A DNA stretch of 64,000 bases. Origin: Heracleum sosnowskyi (Eukaryota; Streptophyta; Magnoliopsida; Apiales; Apiaceae). Below the pieces are notes generated by a model. It did no database searches, was not told the DNA's origin, and worked only from the letters and a program-made list of their open reading frames with translations. A program made the translations under genes and the position numbers. This document shows positions 21,923 through 33,900 of this stretch, piece after piece. How positions within the stretch are numbered: the stretch's first letter is position 1; each line of letters starts with the position of its first letter. The stretch spans positions 64,987,064 through 65,051,063 of the forward strand of contig CM061242.1 in NCBI GenBank assembly GCA_030848705.1. The letters are read 5' to 3'.

Positions 21923-24900
21923 TGTGACGCCCTCCAAACCCGGGGTACAGATTTGAGGAGTCATCCGACCAACGGAATACTATTTAACACATGCATAATA
22001 TATATAAAGACACAATTACCCCTTGACCAAGACCGCATCCAGATTATGGCAATGAACACAAGCTACTACAATCTTTTATTATTACAAACCAGTTTTATCA
22101 GAGTTATTACATCACAACTAGAGTTCAAATCTAGACATTAAATCTAGAAAAGCAAAACAACAACTACCCTGCCAATAACAGTGACTCGAGGGGCTCTCCT
22201 GACTGCTGGTGAACTATCGGTCACGCTATGCCAACTCATACTCTCGCTTCACTGGAATAGGGTTAGAAAACAACAAGCAAGAGTGAGCCAAAATTGCTCA
22301 GCAAACATCAACGAATCATTTCTATCACAGTTGTAAGGATATGAATTTAAGATATCAGAATCAACAATATTTAGCTAACACATGCTTTGTATCAATAATG
22401 ATTGAAGTAAAGAATTAGAATTTGGCTTATACATTTTATTCAAATCAAAGGTTGTGCTGCTGGCCAGCCACGCATCAACCCCGGACTAGCTCATGTCATA
22501 GTCCTCTACTGGATCCCAGGCCAATCTGGGCCTTAAGTTATTCCGACCAATTACTGGTCCATTTTTAAAAACACATGCCAATTCTATAATAGGGTATAAA
22601 CAATAACATGCTCAATAAGATAAACTGAATGTATAGTAATTGCAAAAGAGTTTCAACTGTTCAGTATCAAGTGAAGGTCGAGAAATAATCATGGAGTAAT
22701 TTCAATGGTACAGTGTTCTCATTCAATAAGGGAATCAATATTGGTAATCGTTAATCAATAACCGTAATTGGTAGTCAAGATGGAAGTCAAATAATCAAAG
22801 GTTGTCAATGATAATCAAAGGATGATAAATAGCAACAATAGGTGGTAAACAATAATCAAGTAAATTGGAAATAAGGGTTTCCGATGCAGATCAAATCAAA
22901 GAATCAAGAATTTCTAAGGAAATGGAATCAGTTGTCCAAATGCGGTTAAAAGATGGATAATTTGAATTGTTCTGGGGATAACGGTATTCAAGTAATCAAG
23001 ACAATAATAATTTTTATCACAAGTAAAGGCACAGATACTTGCCTGGTCTAAGCTGCTGTCGGATCGACTCTGCTCACTCTACTTTCCCCTTTCCCTTGCT
23101 CCGGGAACTCGATTCTATAATTAAACAACTCATTACAATAAGTCTAACTATTCTCGTTCTACTCTCGACACTTATTCAATCAATAATCACATTTAAACAA
23201 GTAACCGGGTACGTATCGGACGTCCGGTATAATTTACGATATTTAAAACTCAGATATTTGCCCTAGCACGGGCATATACAGACTATAAAACACAACACAC
23301 AATTAATATGAACCATATTGCACTTATAAATATTTTTAAAACATCGTTTGAAACTCATTTGAATTTTTAATAAGTCATTACTAATTTTTAAATCAAAAAT
23401 CGGATTTTTAAATCCAATATAAACATTTAAATGAAAATAAATCAATTAATAAAATTAATTGACACTCTTTAAATGCTCAAACTATTTTTAAATAAATAAA
23501 TAGGCTTGAAAATAATTAAACTGAATTTTTAATTAATTAAATCTAATTAATAATTAATTTTTAAGAATTAATTGATTAAAAGAATTAACCAATTAATTAA
23601 TAAATTAATTATTAATTAAAAATAATTAAAATAATTAAGTTTAATCAATTTTCGGATTTAAAATAATAAATATAATTTATCAGAATTTTTCTGATATTAA
23701 AATATATTTTTAAAATAAAAATATGAATTTTTAAAGTTTTTAAACTATTTTCGAATTAAATTTAAAAATAAAATTCAAAAACAGTTTTCTGAAAATGAAT
23801 TAGGGTTTTGAAGATTGAAACCGGGTCGAAAAATCGGGTAAACGGGTCGGGAAGAACGAATCCGGGTCACCAAGAACAACCCGCCGGAATCTGGGTTTTC
23901 CAGAATCCGGCCGGCGTCCGGTGGCCGGACTTCGCCGTTTCCGATCAAAACAAAACCAAACCATAGGGCTTTTGTTCGCTTTTGCAAGACAAACACAACC
24001 CACATACACACACATCTGTCCCATGCCGGAATCGTGCCCAGAATTCATTCAAAGAACTCGCCGGCGACGACCTCGGCCGGAAACCCGATCTACTTAAATC
24101 CTACATGAAACTCAAAGATTAATATACCAAAATAAAGCTTATAACTCATACAATCAAAGCCCTTTATCAAAAACAATGTCAGATCAATATCAAGAACGTA
24201 CGAATCGAAAGAAGAAATCAGGTCAAAACCCGAAAATCAAACCCGACTAAATTGAACTTAAACATGAAATTAAAGCATGGATTCTTGCTAATTAGAACCC
24301 TAGGAACATGTTAGAAGCAACCAATTGAACGGAGAATCAACAGAATGAAAATCCCCAAATTAATTAAGAACCCTAATTTTAATTCGAAACTTGTAAAATC
24401 AATATAAAATCGAATACTTACCAGATGATGATGAGGTTGGAAGATTCTGAAACTAGATTTTTGGGGCTTTGATTTGAGTATAAGAACTTCAAATTTGGAC
24501 TTCAATAACCCTTAGAACGAATTGATTGAAGATCAAGAACACAAAATAATTTTTGGGAATTTCGAATATTTTTGAGTAATTTCTGAAGAATTGCTAGGGT
24601 TATGAAGTCTGATTGGTCTTTTTATATTTCTGGAAAAATAATACCCCAAATAACATTTTTGGATCGATATTGATTCGTTAGATCGTTTAAAAACCCTAAT
24701 TAGGTCAAAAACACGTTTTACTAAAAATAAGGGGTTAAAAAGGTTGATGATTATCCAAATTGATATATATCATTATATAACTAATGCTCAAGAATACTAG
24801 GGCTATAACAACTTCAATATTGATATAGAACGATAAATCCGTCCCCTTAAGCAATTAGGGTTCGGAACGATTTTTCCTTTTTCGGATCAAAAATTGAAAT

Positions 24901-25204
24901 TAATTTGCAGAATCAAATAGGTAGGGTTAAATAGAATCCCATAACCCTTTCGATAACGATTCGAATACGAAAGACGAAGAATTAAAAATGAATGTACGAA
25001 ATTTCAACGGGGCTCTTGAATTATCAAAACGGCTCAAATTTGAAGAAAATTCCAAATGACGAAATTTTTGAAAGGGGCTTCCGACTCACCATTTAGCACA
25101 TAATCACACACTAAATATCATATAATAATATTCCAATATTCCAACATAAATATTTTAGATTAAATATATCATTTAATCAAATAATAAAATTCACGGATAT
25201 TACA
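21923..25204 (-). mobile_element. 3' LTR of gypsy F (left copy)
   Basis: Read on the minus strand it starts TGTAATATCCGTG and ends GGAGGGCGTCACA. It holds an AT-rich block (about 23390-23790) next to a short CpG-rich patch (about 23815-23950) with repeated CCGG. ORFs inside are present identically in the right copy and in diverged form in LTR G, with no protein match I recognise, so I treat them as chance. Confidence 0.95.
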
Positions 25205-25217
25205 TCCTTCCCCCCTT
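25205..25217 (-). promoter_or_regulatory. Polypurine tract of gypsy F
   Basis: On the minus strand AAGGGGGGAAGGA directly precedes the LTR start TGTAATATCC. Confidence 0.88.
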
Positions 25218-25243
25218 AATAGGATTCTGTCCTCAGAATCAGA

Positions 25244-27505
25244 TCAAGGAAACAACTGGGGATACTTCTCTAACATCTCACTCTCTAACTCCCAGGTAGA
25301 CTCTTCTACTTTAGGATTCCTCCACAAAACTCTCACTAACGCTACTGTCTTATTCCTTAGTACTTTCTCCTTACGATCCACTATCTGAATTGGTCGTTCT
25401 ACATATGATAAATCTGCCTGGACCTCTATTGGTTCATACTCTATTACATGATTCGAATCTGGTCGATACTTCTTAAGCATAGATACATGAAATACATTAT
25501 GAACGTGCTGCATATGCGGTGGCAATGCCCACTCGTAAGCTACCTCGCCTACCTTCTTCAAAATCTCAAACGGCCCAACATATCTCGGACTCAACTTCCC
25601 TTTCTTTCCAAATCTAACTAATCCTTTCCATGGGGAAACTTTTAGTAACACTTGCTCTCCTTCCTCGAATCCCACATCCTTTCTGGCTAGATCCGCATAC
25701 CTTTTCTGTCGGTCTTGAGCTGTTATCAATCTTCTCTGAATCAATTGAATCACTTCTTTTGTTCGTTGTACTAGTTCTGGTCCTATCATTTTCCGTTCAC
25801 CAACTTCTTCCCAATATACTGGAGATCGACACTTTCGTCCATACAAAGCTTCGTAAGGTGGCATTCCGATGCTCGCGTGAAAACTATTATTATATGAAAA
25901 TTCCACCAAGGGTAGATGATCGTCCCAACTGCCTTCAAAATCAAGTGCACATGTCCTAAGCATATCTTCAATAGTCTGAATTGTCCTTTCGCTTTGACCG
26001 TCCGTCTGCGGATGATAAGCCGTACTCATTCTCAACTCGGTGCCCAAACACTCTTGAAAACTCCTCCAAAATCTTGAATTGAATCGAGGGTCTCTATCAG
26101 ACACTATCGATACTGGAACTCCATGTCGTACTACGATTTCTTTTATGTAAATATGAACTAACTTATCCAGCGAGAATCTCTCGTTAATCGGAAGAAAATG
26201 CACAGATTTCGTCAATCGATCCACGACAACCCAGATGGCATCATGGTTAGCTTTTGTTCTAGGCAATCCTACTACAAAGTCCATCGCAATGTGTTCCCAC
26301 TTCCATTCGGGAATCTCCAATGGTTGAAGTAATCCACTTGGTCTCTGATGTTCCGCCTTAACTCTTTGACACGTAAAGCATTTACTTACCCATTCCGCAA
26401 TCTCTCTCTTCATATCTGGCCACCAAAAGTTCGTCTTAAGATCTCGATACATCTTCGTACTCCCTGGATGAATTGAATACTTCGAGTTATGTGCTTCGTG
26501 TAGAATCTCACTTTTCAGTTCCGTTACGTTAGGTATCCATATCCGAGAAGCAAATCTCAAGATCCCTTTGTCGTCCGGTTGGCTACATATTTCCTCACCT
26601 GTCATTTTACTCACATCGTCGTTCATAACTTGCTCTTGGCATTTTCGTATCTTCTCCAACAATTCAGGTTGAAACGTCATGGTATAAATCATTTCCGTCG
26701 CGTTCTTCGGATTAATTACTTCGATTTCTAACTTCTCAAATTCCTTGTATAACTCTTTGGTCATCATTAGTGTGTTTAATCTCTCTTTTCTGCTCAATGC
26801 ATCTGCTACCACATTTGCCTTGCCGGGATGATAGTTAATAGAAACGTCGTAGTCCTTGATTAGTTCTAACCATCTTCGTTGCCTCATGTTCAGCTCTTTC
26901 TGAGTAAAGATATACTCCAAACTTTTGTGATCGGTGTAAATTTCACATCTTTCTCCATACAAGTAGTGTCTCCATATCTTCAAAGCAAACACAATAGCTG
27001 CTAACTCCAAATCGTGTGTAGGGTACTTCTGTTCGTGGGGTCTCAACTGTCTTGACGCATAAGCAATCACCTTGTCATGTTGCATAAGTACGCATCCTAA
27101 TCCTTTATACGACGCATCACTATAGATTACGAAATGACCTTGATCGTCTGGTAACATCAATACCGGTGCCGTAGTTAGTCTTTTCTTTAACTCTTGGAAG
27201 CCTTCTTCGCACTTTTCATTCCATATGAATCGCTCGCTTTTCCTTGTCAGCTTGGTCATTGGAGTAGCTATCTTCGCAAAATCTTGCACAAATCTCCGGT
27301 AGTATCCGGCTAATCCCAAGAAACTTCTGACTTCAGTCGGTGTCCTTGGTCTCTCCCAATCTTTCACTGCCTCTATCTTTGCTGGGTCCACTTTGATGCC
27401 TTCGCTGCTCACCACGTGTCCTAAGAAATGAACTTCTTTCAACCAGAATTCACACTTGGAAAACTTCGCGTATAGTCCTTCTTGTCTCAACGTTTCTAAC
27501 ACAAT
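25244..27505 (-). CDS. pol: Gypsy F pol, second part: RT end, RNase H, integrase, chromodomain-like tail
   Basis: Continues the pol frame directly after the TGA at 27506-27508; there is no ATG here, so it needs the upstream frame. Counting from 27502: RT thumb with KCEFWLKEVHFLGHVVS; RNase H about 115-235 with YSDASYKGLG (Asp about 127); integrase zinc finger about 340-390 ending CFTCQRVKAEHQ; integrase core with AMDFVVGLP (about 405), SDRDPRF (about 468) and GQSERTIQ (about 502); then a GPF/Y-like segment (YVGPFEIL) and a C-terminal VLWRNPKVEESTWE...YPQLF segment, a degenerate chromodomain typical of Tekay/Del chromoviruses. Complete to its natural stop 39 bp from the LTR. Confidence 0.93.
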   Translation of the reverse strand: MVLETLRQEGLYAKFSKCEFWLKEVHFLGHVVSSEGIKVDPAKIEAVKDWERPRTPTEVRSFLGLAGYYRRFVQDFAKIATPMTKLTRKSERFIWNEKCEEGFQELKKRLTTAPVLMLPDDQGHFVIYSDASYKGLGCVLMQHDKVIAYASRQLRPHEQKYPTHDLELAAIVFALKIWRHYLYGERCEIYTDHKSLEYIFTQKELNMRQRRWLELIKDYDVSINYHPGKANVVADALSRKERLNTLMMTKELYKEFEKLEIEVINPKNATEMIYTMTFQPELLEKIRKCQEQVMNDDVSKMTGEEICSQPDDKGILRFASRIWIPNVTELKSEILHEAHNSKYSIHPGSTKMYRDLKTNFWWPDMKREIAEWVSKCFTCQRVKAEHQRPSGLLQPLEIPEWKWEHIAMDFVVGLPRTKANHDAIWVVVDRLTKSVHFLPINERFSLDKLVHIYIKEIVVRHGVPVSIVSDRDPRFNSRFWRSFQECLGTELRMSTAYHPQTDGQSERTIQTIEDMLRTCALDFEGSWDDHLPLVEFSYNNSFHASIGMPPYEALYGRKCRSPVYWEEVGERKMIGPELVQRTKEVIQLIQRRLITAQDRQKRYADLARKDVGFEEGEQVLLKVSPWKGLVRFGKKGKLSPRYVGPFEILKKVGEVAYEWALPPHMQHVHNVFHVSMLKKYRPDSNHVIEYEPIEVQADLSYVERPIQIVDRKEKVLRNKTVALVRVLWRNPKVEESTWELESEMLEKYPQLFP

Positions 27506-28645
27506 TCACAACTGGTCTGCATGCTCTTCTTCTGTCCTCGAGTATATCAAGATGTCGTCGATGAATACCACTACAAACTTGTCCAAATATCTCTTGAAAA
27601 TCCTGTTCATTAGATCCATAAAAGCTGCGGGTGCATTCGTTAGTCCAAACGCCATTACTAAAAATTCATAGTGCCCATACCTTGTTCGAAAGGCTGTCTT
27701 CGGTATGTCGTCTGGTCTAATCTTCAATTGGTGATATCCTGACCGTAGGTCGATCTTTGAAAAATGTACCGCTCCCTTCAGCTGGTCAAACAGATCATCT
27801 ATTCGAGGTAACGGATACTTGTTCTTAATGGTCAGCTTGTTCAACTCTCGATAGTCTATACACAATCTCATGCTTCCATCCTTTTTCTTGACAAACAGTA
27901 TTGGTGCTCCCCACGGTGAAACGCTGGGTCTAATAATTCCTTTTTCTAGCAAATCTTGCAGTTGATCAGCCAATTCCTTCATCTCCACTGGTGCCATTCT
28001 GTAAGGGGCCTTCGATACTGGCTCCGCGCCTGGTACTAAGTCTATCGCAAATTCAATCTCTCTATCTGGAGGTAAACCTGGTAATTCTTCCGGAAAAACA
28101 TCTGGAAACTCATTTACGACTGGAATATCTTCTAACTTAGAAACTTCCTTATCTATATCTATCACATAAGCTAGATACGCCTCACAACCTTGCCTTAATA
28201 ACCTCTTAGCCTGAATCATTGTCAGGAACCTCTTTCTTTGTTTCTCTCCTCTAAATATTATCTCTTTCTTTTCTAGGGTAATCAAAGTAACCCTCTTATT
28301 CTTACAATCAATACTTGCATCATGCTCAGTCAACCAATCCATCCCTAATATCACATCAAATTCACCTAACTTAAAAGGTAACAAGTCAACATAAAAACGA
28401 TTTCCCAAAATCTCTATCTCACAACGGGGATAATATGAACTGACCGCGATACGATCCTGATTAGCTATCTCTATAGTCAACACTCCACTTAAAGGTTTCG
28501 TTACGCAATTCAATCTACGAGCAAACGTCTCAGAAATAAAAGACTTCGTCGCTCCCGAATCTATTAACACTTGTGCAGGAATAGAATTTACTAGAAGTGT
28601 ACCTGCCACCACGTCGGAATCTCTCACTGCTTCTCCCATTGACAT
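27506..28645 (-). CDS. pol: Gypsy F pol, first part: protease and most of RT, ending in TGA
   Basis: 379 codons. Retropepsin-like protease with LIDSGATKSFIS (about residues 28-40); RT from about 170 with the catalytic FVVVFIDDILIYS near the end (about 360-373). It stops at TGA 27508-27506, in the middle of RT; the same frame continues without gap to 25244. The stop fits a CGA-to-TGA change at a CpG. Upstream, the frame is also continuous with gag: only the TAG at 28669-28667 separates them, and codons between TAG and the ATG at 28645 are open. This suggests gag-pol was one polyprotein. Confidence 0.93.
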   Translation of the reverse strand: MSMGEAVRDSDVVAGTLLVNSIPAQVLIDSGATKSFISETFARRLNCVTKPLSGVLTIEIANQDRIAVSSYYPRCEIEILGNRFYVDLLPFKLGEFDVILGMDWLTEHDASIDCKNKRVTLITLEKKEIIFRGEKQRKRFLTMIQAKRLLRQGCEAYLAYVIDIDKEVSKLEDIPVVNEFPDVFPEELPGLPPDREIEFAIDLVPGAEPVSKAPYRMAPVEMKELADQLQDLLEKGIIRPSVSPWGAPILFVKKKDGSMRLCIDYRELNKLTIKNKYPLPRIDDLFDQLKGAVHFSKIDLRSGYHQLKIRPDDIPKTAFRTRYGHYEFLVMAFGLTNAPAAFMDLMNRIFKRYLDKFVVVFIDDILIYSRTEEEHADQL

Positions 28646-28666
28646 ATTGTAGGTCCTGGCTAACGG

Positions 28667-29857
28667 CTAGACGTTAACAACTGGGGGTGCTTCAATTGCC
28701 CGAATCATATTGTTCACGGTTGCTGGTGCTCTGCAGTCCTTAATCATGTGACCTGGTTTCTTACACCGATGACACACGATGCCTATCTTGCAATCCCGGG
28801 AATAATGTCCCTTCTGATTGCATTTAAAGCATGTGACAGTCAATCGATGGCATATCCCTAGATGTCGCTTCCCGCATGTCTTGCATTCTGGTAGTGGGGG
28901 TCTAGAAAGTCCCTGCTGACTGCCGGTTAGTAGACGGTTATCTTGTCCTACGCTTCCGGTGTCTGGTTTCCTGAAACTTGTATTCCTTCCGTGCTGAAAT
29001 CCCAGCTTCTTATTTGCTTGCCCTTGAAAACTTCCCTGCTGCTGTCCCTTATCGGGTATCCCTGCTTTCCTTTTCTTGTTCTCCCTCTCTTTCATGTAAG
29101 AATCACTCTCTGCCTCTGCAATCATTGCCTTTTGGACCACCGCTGCATAGGTGTCCAACTCCAATACAGCTAACTTACTACGAATCCAAGACCTCAGTCC
29201 CTGCTGGAACCTCTTGGCCTTCTTCTTTTCCGTATCCACATAGGTTGGAACAAACCTTGACAACTCCGTAAACCTTGTTTCATATTGGGGCACTGTCATG
29301 CTTCCCTGCTTTAATTCCAAAAACTTCAATTCCATCTGATCTCTCATATAGTCCGGAAAATACCTTTCCAAAAACAACTCTGTGAATCTTGCCCACGTAA
29401 TCAATCCCTCGGGCTCCATAGCCCTACTCGTTTCCCACCAATAACTAGCCTCATTCTTCAGAAAATAGCTTGCATACTCTGTCTTCTTATCCTCTGTCAC
29501 CTCTATCAAGGCAAAAGCCTTTTCCATCTCTTTCAACCATGCCTTAGCCTCTACAGGGTCTGCTGATCCTTTAAATTCTGGAGGTTTTGCTGCCTGGAAA
29601 GATTTGAACGTAACTGCCGGTGCTGCTTGCTGGTGCTGTTGTTGATGCTGCTGATGCTGATGTTGCTGATGCTGTTGCTGCTGTTCTAAGAGCTGTTGCT
29701 GAAATGCACGTTGCTGCTGTGCTAATGCGGCAGTCTGTTGAGTAAGGGTATTTAACAACTGGATTACCATCGGGTCCACACGGCCCGTGGGAGGTGTATT
29801 TTGTTGACCTTCTTGGTCAGAAGTATCAGTTGAACGGGTTTGTCGTCTAGGAGCCAT
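28667..29857 (-). CDS. gag: Gypsy F Gag (396 aa)
   Basis: Capsid/nucleocapsid of a Ty3/gypsy element. N-terminus charged; residues about 45-75 are a Gln/His-rich tract encoded by CAG/CAT/CAA microsatellite-like repeats (29620-29720); Retrotrans_gag core about 90-200 with AKAWLKEMEKAF and ASYWWETSR; zinc knuckles near the C-terminus CFKCNQKGHYSRDC and CHRCKKPGHMIKDC, preceded by a related CKTCGKRHLGIC. It ends in TAG at 28669-28667 in frame with pol. Confidence 0.93.
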   Translation of the reverse strand: MAPRRQTRSTDTSDQEGQQNTPPTGRVDPMVIQLLNTLTQQTAALAQQQRAFQQQLLEQQQQHQQHQHQQHQQQHQQAAPAVTFKSFQAAKPPEFKGSADPVEAKAWLKEMEKAFALIEVTEDKKTEYASYFLKNEASYWWETSRAMEPEGLITWARFTELFLERYFPDYMRDQMELKFLELKQGSMTVPQYETRFTELSRFVPTYVDTEKKKAKRFQQGLRSWIRSKLAVLELDTYAAVVQKAMIAEAESDSYMKERENKKRKAGIPDKGQQQGSFQGQANKKLGFQHGRNTSFRKPDTGSVGQDNRLLTGSQQGLSRPPLPECKTCGKRHLGICHRLTVTCFKCNQKGHYSRDCKIGIVCHRCKKPGHMIKDCRAPATVNNMIRAIEAPPVVNV

Positions 29858-30277
29858 ATCGCTGATGAATAACCAATAATTGGCTTAATCAAACAGTTCA
29901 TATAAGAGAAGGAAGGATCACAATTGATATCTCGAAGGTTTACAGATCTTCTCAACGGTGTATGGATACACTCGTTGCAATAAGTAGAATAACAGTTATG
30001 ATGCTGGAAATGAATGACAGGGAAATAAATACAGTTCTATAAAAGAGGTTTATCATATATATATATAGATAGAGTCAGTACAAGCGTAGAACGCTTCAAA
30101 AGAAAATATATCATGGCTGAACCATAACTGCCGACCAGCAATACAACAACAAAAATGCAACAACAATCCGAGGCGTTCCTATAAGCCCGGTGCACTGCTG
30201 ATTCTACAATATGCATCTATATACTAACTATCTAGAACCATATATCCATGTCACATCTGTCTGCTACCGATACCTGC

Positions 30278-30829
30278 TCACAGATCACCTGCTCCTGCCG
30301 GCCATAACGGGGGTCCTGAAACCTCTGCAATCTCACTCATCGCATAATCCAAAATCTGTCTCATCCCTGCTACTGTCTCTCCCTCTCGACTAGAAGCTAA
30401 TCCATGCAATCGAGTCTCAACCAAAGTCCTCGTAACCCTAAACCTCATCTGAATGTCTCTCATCTGATCTCTAAGTCTGTCTCTCTCTCTGACAGCGGCT
30501 GCCTCGATCGAACGAATCCTACCCATCTCCATAACCTGTCCATAAAGGAAATCCTTCTCTCTTCTCACCCTCTGATACACATGGTGTGGAACTGGTGGCT
30601 CACATAACTGATACAAAGGCCCACAAACTGATGCCTGAGATGCTGGTGCTGGGGCTACTTGTCGGAGTGGAATAGGACAAGGTATCTGATCTCTCCTGAC
30701 TACTGGGTCCTGATGCCTAGGCTGATATCGCACTGGCCGAGACGGTCCTGCTCTCTCAACGGGTGTAGGTATCTCTGCTATCGTATCCTCGGAAGGGTCT
30801 GAGTCTGAACTAGAACTAGGGGGCTGCAA
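30278..30829 (-). CDS. Gypsy F extra frame upstream of gag (183 aa)
   Basis: Open frame between the primer binding site and gag, same strand as gag. N-terminus is Ser/Asp/Pro-rich, followed by a proline-rich stretch and a basic, Arg-rich helical region (about 85-150, with REKDFLYGQVMEMGRI and RERDRLRDQMRDIQ). I do not recognise a domain. It is intact in a very young element, and third-position changes cannot be judged from one copy. The codon pattern and length suggest a real product more than chance, but the protein could also be a relic. The remaining 29858-30277 and 30830-30957 are noncoding leader. Confidence 0.5.
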   Translation of the reverse strand: MQPPSSSSDSDPSEDTIAEIPTPVERAGPSRPVRYQPRHQDPVVRRDQIPCPIPLRQVAPAPASQASVCGPLYQLCEPPVPHHVYQRVRREKDFLYGQVMEMGRIRSIEAAAVRERDRLRDQMRDIQMRFRVTRTLVETRLHGLASSREGETVAGMRQILDYAMSEIAEVSGPPLWPAGAGDL

Positions 30830-30957
30830 TTATAACCACATTTAATTACTACGCGTAATATCCCTAGTTGACCTCCTAATATCCTTACGTGAATTCCTAA
30901 CTCTCTATGTTATCCTGGACCCTAAGTCCTAACTTGTTTCAAATGCCATAACCTGTT

Positions 30958-30969
30958 GCTCTGATACCA
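30958..30969 (-). promoter_or_regulatory. Primer binding site (tRNA-iMet), gypsy F
   Basis: On the minus strand TGGTATCAGAGC, two bases inside the right LTR boundary. It is the same primer tRNA as used by Sireviruses B and C. Confidence 0.92.
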
Positions 30970-30971
30970 AC

Positions 30972-33900
30972 TGTGACGCCCTCCAAACCCGGGGTACAGA
31001 TTTGAGGAGTCATCCGACCAACGGAATACTATTTAACACATGCATAATATATATAAAGACACAATTACCCCTTGACCAAGACCGCATCCAGATTATGGCA
31101 ATGAACACAAGCTACTACAATCTTTTATTATTACAAACCAGTTTTATCAGAGTTATTACATCACAACTAGAGTTCAAATCTAGACATTAAATCTAGAAAA
31201 GCAAAACAACAACTACCCTGCCAATAACAGTGACTCGAGGGGCTCTCCTGACTGCTGGTGAACTATCGGTCACGCTATGCCAACTCATACTCTCGCTTCA
31301 CTGGAATAGGGTTAGAAAACAACAAGCAAGAGTGAGCCAAAATTGCTCAGCAAACATCAACGAATCATTTCTATCACAGTTGTAAGGATATGAATTTAAG
31401 ATATCAGAATCAACAATATTTAGCTAACACATGCTTTGTATCAATAATGATTGAAGTAAAGAATTAGAATTTGGCTTATACATTTTATTCAAATCAAAGG
31501 TTGTGCTGCTGGCCAGCCACGCATCAACCCCGGACTAGCTCATGTCATAGTCCTCTACTGGATCCCAGGCCAATCTGGGCCTTAAGTTATTCCGACCAAT
31601 TACTGGTCCATTTTTAAAAACACATGCCAATTCTATAATAGGGTATAAACAATAACATGCTCAATAAGATAAACTGAATGTATAGTAATTGCAAAAGAGT
31701 TTCAACTGTTCAGTATCAAGTGAAGGTCGAGAAATAATCATGGAGTAATTTCAATGGTACAGTGTACTCATTCAATAAGGGAATCAATATTGGTAATCGT
31801 TAATCAATAACCGTAATTGGTAGTCAAGATGGAAGTCAAATAATCAAAGGTTGTCAATGATAATCAAAGGATGATAAATAGCAACAATAGGTGGTAAACA
31901 ATAATCAAGTAAATTGGAAATAAGGGTTTCCGATGCAGATCAAATCAAAGAATCAAGAATTTCTAAGGAAATGGAATCAGTTGTCCAAATGCGGTTAAAA
32001 GATGGATAATTTGAATTGTTCTGGGGATAACGGTATTCAAGTAATCAAGACAATAATAATTTTTATCACAAGTAAAGGCACAGATACTTGCCTGGTCTAA
32101 GCTGCTGTCGGATCGACTCTGCTCACTCTACTTTCCCCTTTCCCTTGCTCCGGGAACTCGATTCTATAATTAAACAACTCATTACAATAAGTCTAACTAT
32201 TCTCGTTCTACTCTCGACACTTATTCAATCAATAATCACATTTAAACAAGTAACCGGGTACGTATCGGACGTCCGGTATAATTTACGATATTTAAAACTC
32301 AGATATTTGCCCTAGCACGGGCATATACAGACTATAAAACACAACACACAATTAATATGAACCATATTGCACTTATAAATATTTTTAAAACATCGTTTGA
32401 AACTCATTTGAATTTTTAATAAGTCATTACTAATTTTTAAATCAAAAATCGGATTTTTAAATCCAATATAAACATTTAAATGAAAATAAATCAATTAATA
32501 AAATTAATTGACACTCTTTAAATGCTCAAACTATTTTTAAATAAATAAATAGGCTTGAAAATAATTAAACTGAATTTTTAATTAATTAAATCTAATTAAT
32601 AATTAATTTTTAAGAATTAATTGATTAAAAGAATTAACCAATTAATTAATAAATTAATTATTAATTAAAAATAATTAAAATAATTAAGTTTAATCAATTT
32701 TCGGATTTAAAATAATAAATATAATTTATCAGAATTTTTCTGATATTAAAATATATTTTTAAAATAAAAATATGAATTTTTAAAGTTTTTAAACTATTTT
32801 CGAATTAAATTTAAAAATAAAATTCAAAAACAGTTTTCTGAAAATGAATTAGGGTTTTGAAGATTGAAACCGGGTCGAAAAATCGGGTAAACGGGTCGGG
32901 AAGAACGAATCCGGGTCACCAAGAACAACCCGCCGGAATCTGGGTTTTCCAGAATCCGACCGGCGTCCGGTGGCCGGACTTCGCCGTTTCCGATCAAAAC
33001 AAAACCAAACCATAGGGCTTTTGTTCGCTTTTGCAAGACAAACACAACCCACATACACACACATCTGTCCCATGCCGGAATCGTGCCCAGAATTCATTCA
33101 AAGAACTCGCCGGCGACGACCTCGGCCGGAAACCCGATCTACTTAAATCCTACATGAAACTCAAAGATTAATATACCAAAATAAAGCTTATAACTCATAC
33201 AATCAAAGCCCTTTATCAAAAACAATGTCAGATCAATATCAAGAACGTACGAATCGAAAGAAGAAATCAGGTCAAAACCCGAAAATCAAACCCGACTAAA
33301 TTGAACTTAAACATGAAATTAAAGCATGGATTCTTGCTAATTAGAACCCTAGGAACATGTTAGAAGCAACCAATTGAACGGAGAATCAACAGAATGAAAA
33401 TCCCCAAATTAATTAAGAACCCTAATTTTAATTCGAAACTTGTAAAATCAATATAAAATCGAATACTTACCAGATGATGATGAGGTTGGAAGATTCTGAA
33501 ACTAGATTTTTGGGGCTTTGATTTGAGTATAAGAACTTCAAATTTGGACTTCAATAACCCTTAGAACGAATTGATTGAAGATCAAGAACACAAAATAATT
33601 TTTGGGAATTTCGAATATTTTTGAGTAATTTCTGAAGAATTGCTAGGGTTATGAAGTCTGATTGGTCTTTTTATATTTCTGGAAAAATAATACCCCAAAT
33701 AACATTTTTGGATCGATATTGATTCGTTAGATCGTTTAAAAACCCTAATTAGGTCAAAAACACGTTTTACTAAAAATAAGGGGTTAAAAAGGTTGATGAT
33801 TATCCAAATTGATATATATCATTATATAACTAATGCTCAAGAATACTAGGGCTATAACAACTTCAATATTGATATAGAACGATAAATCCGTCCCCTTAAG

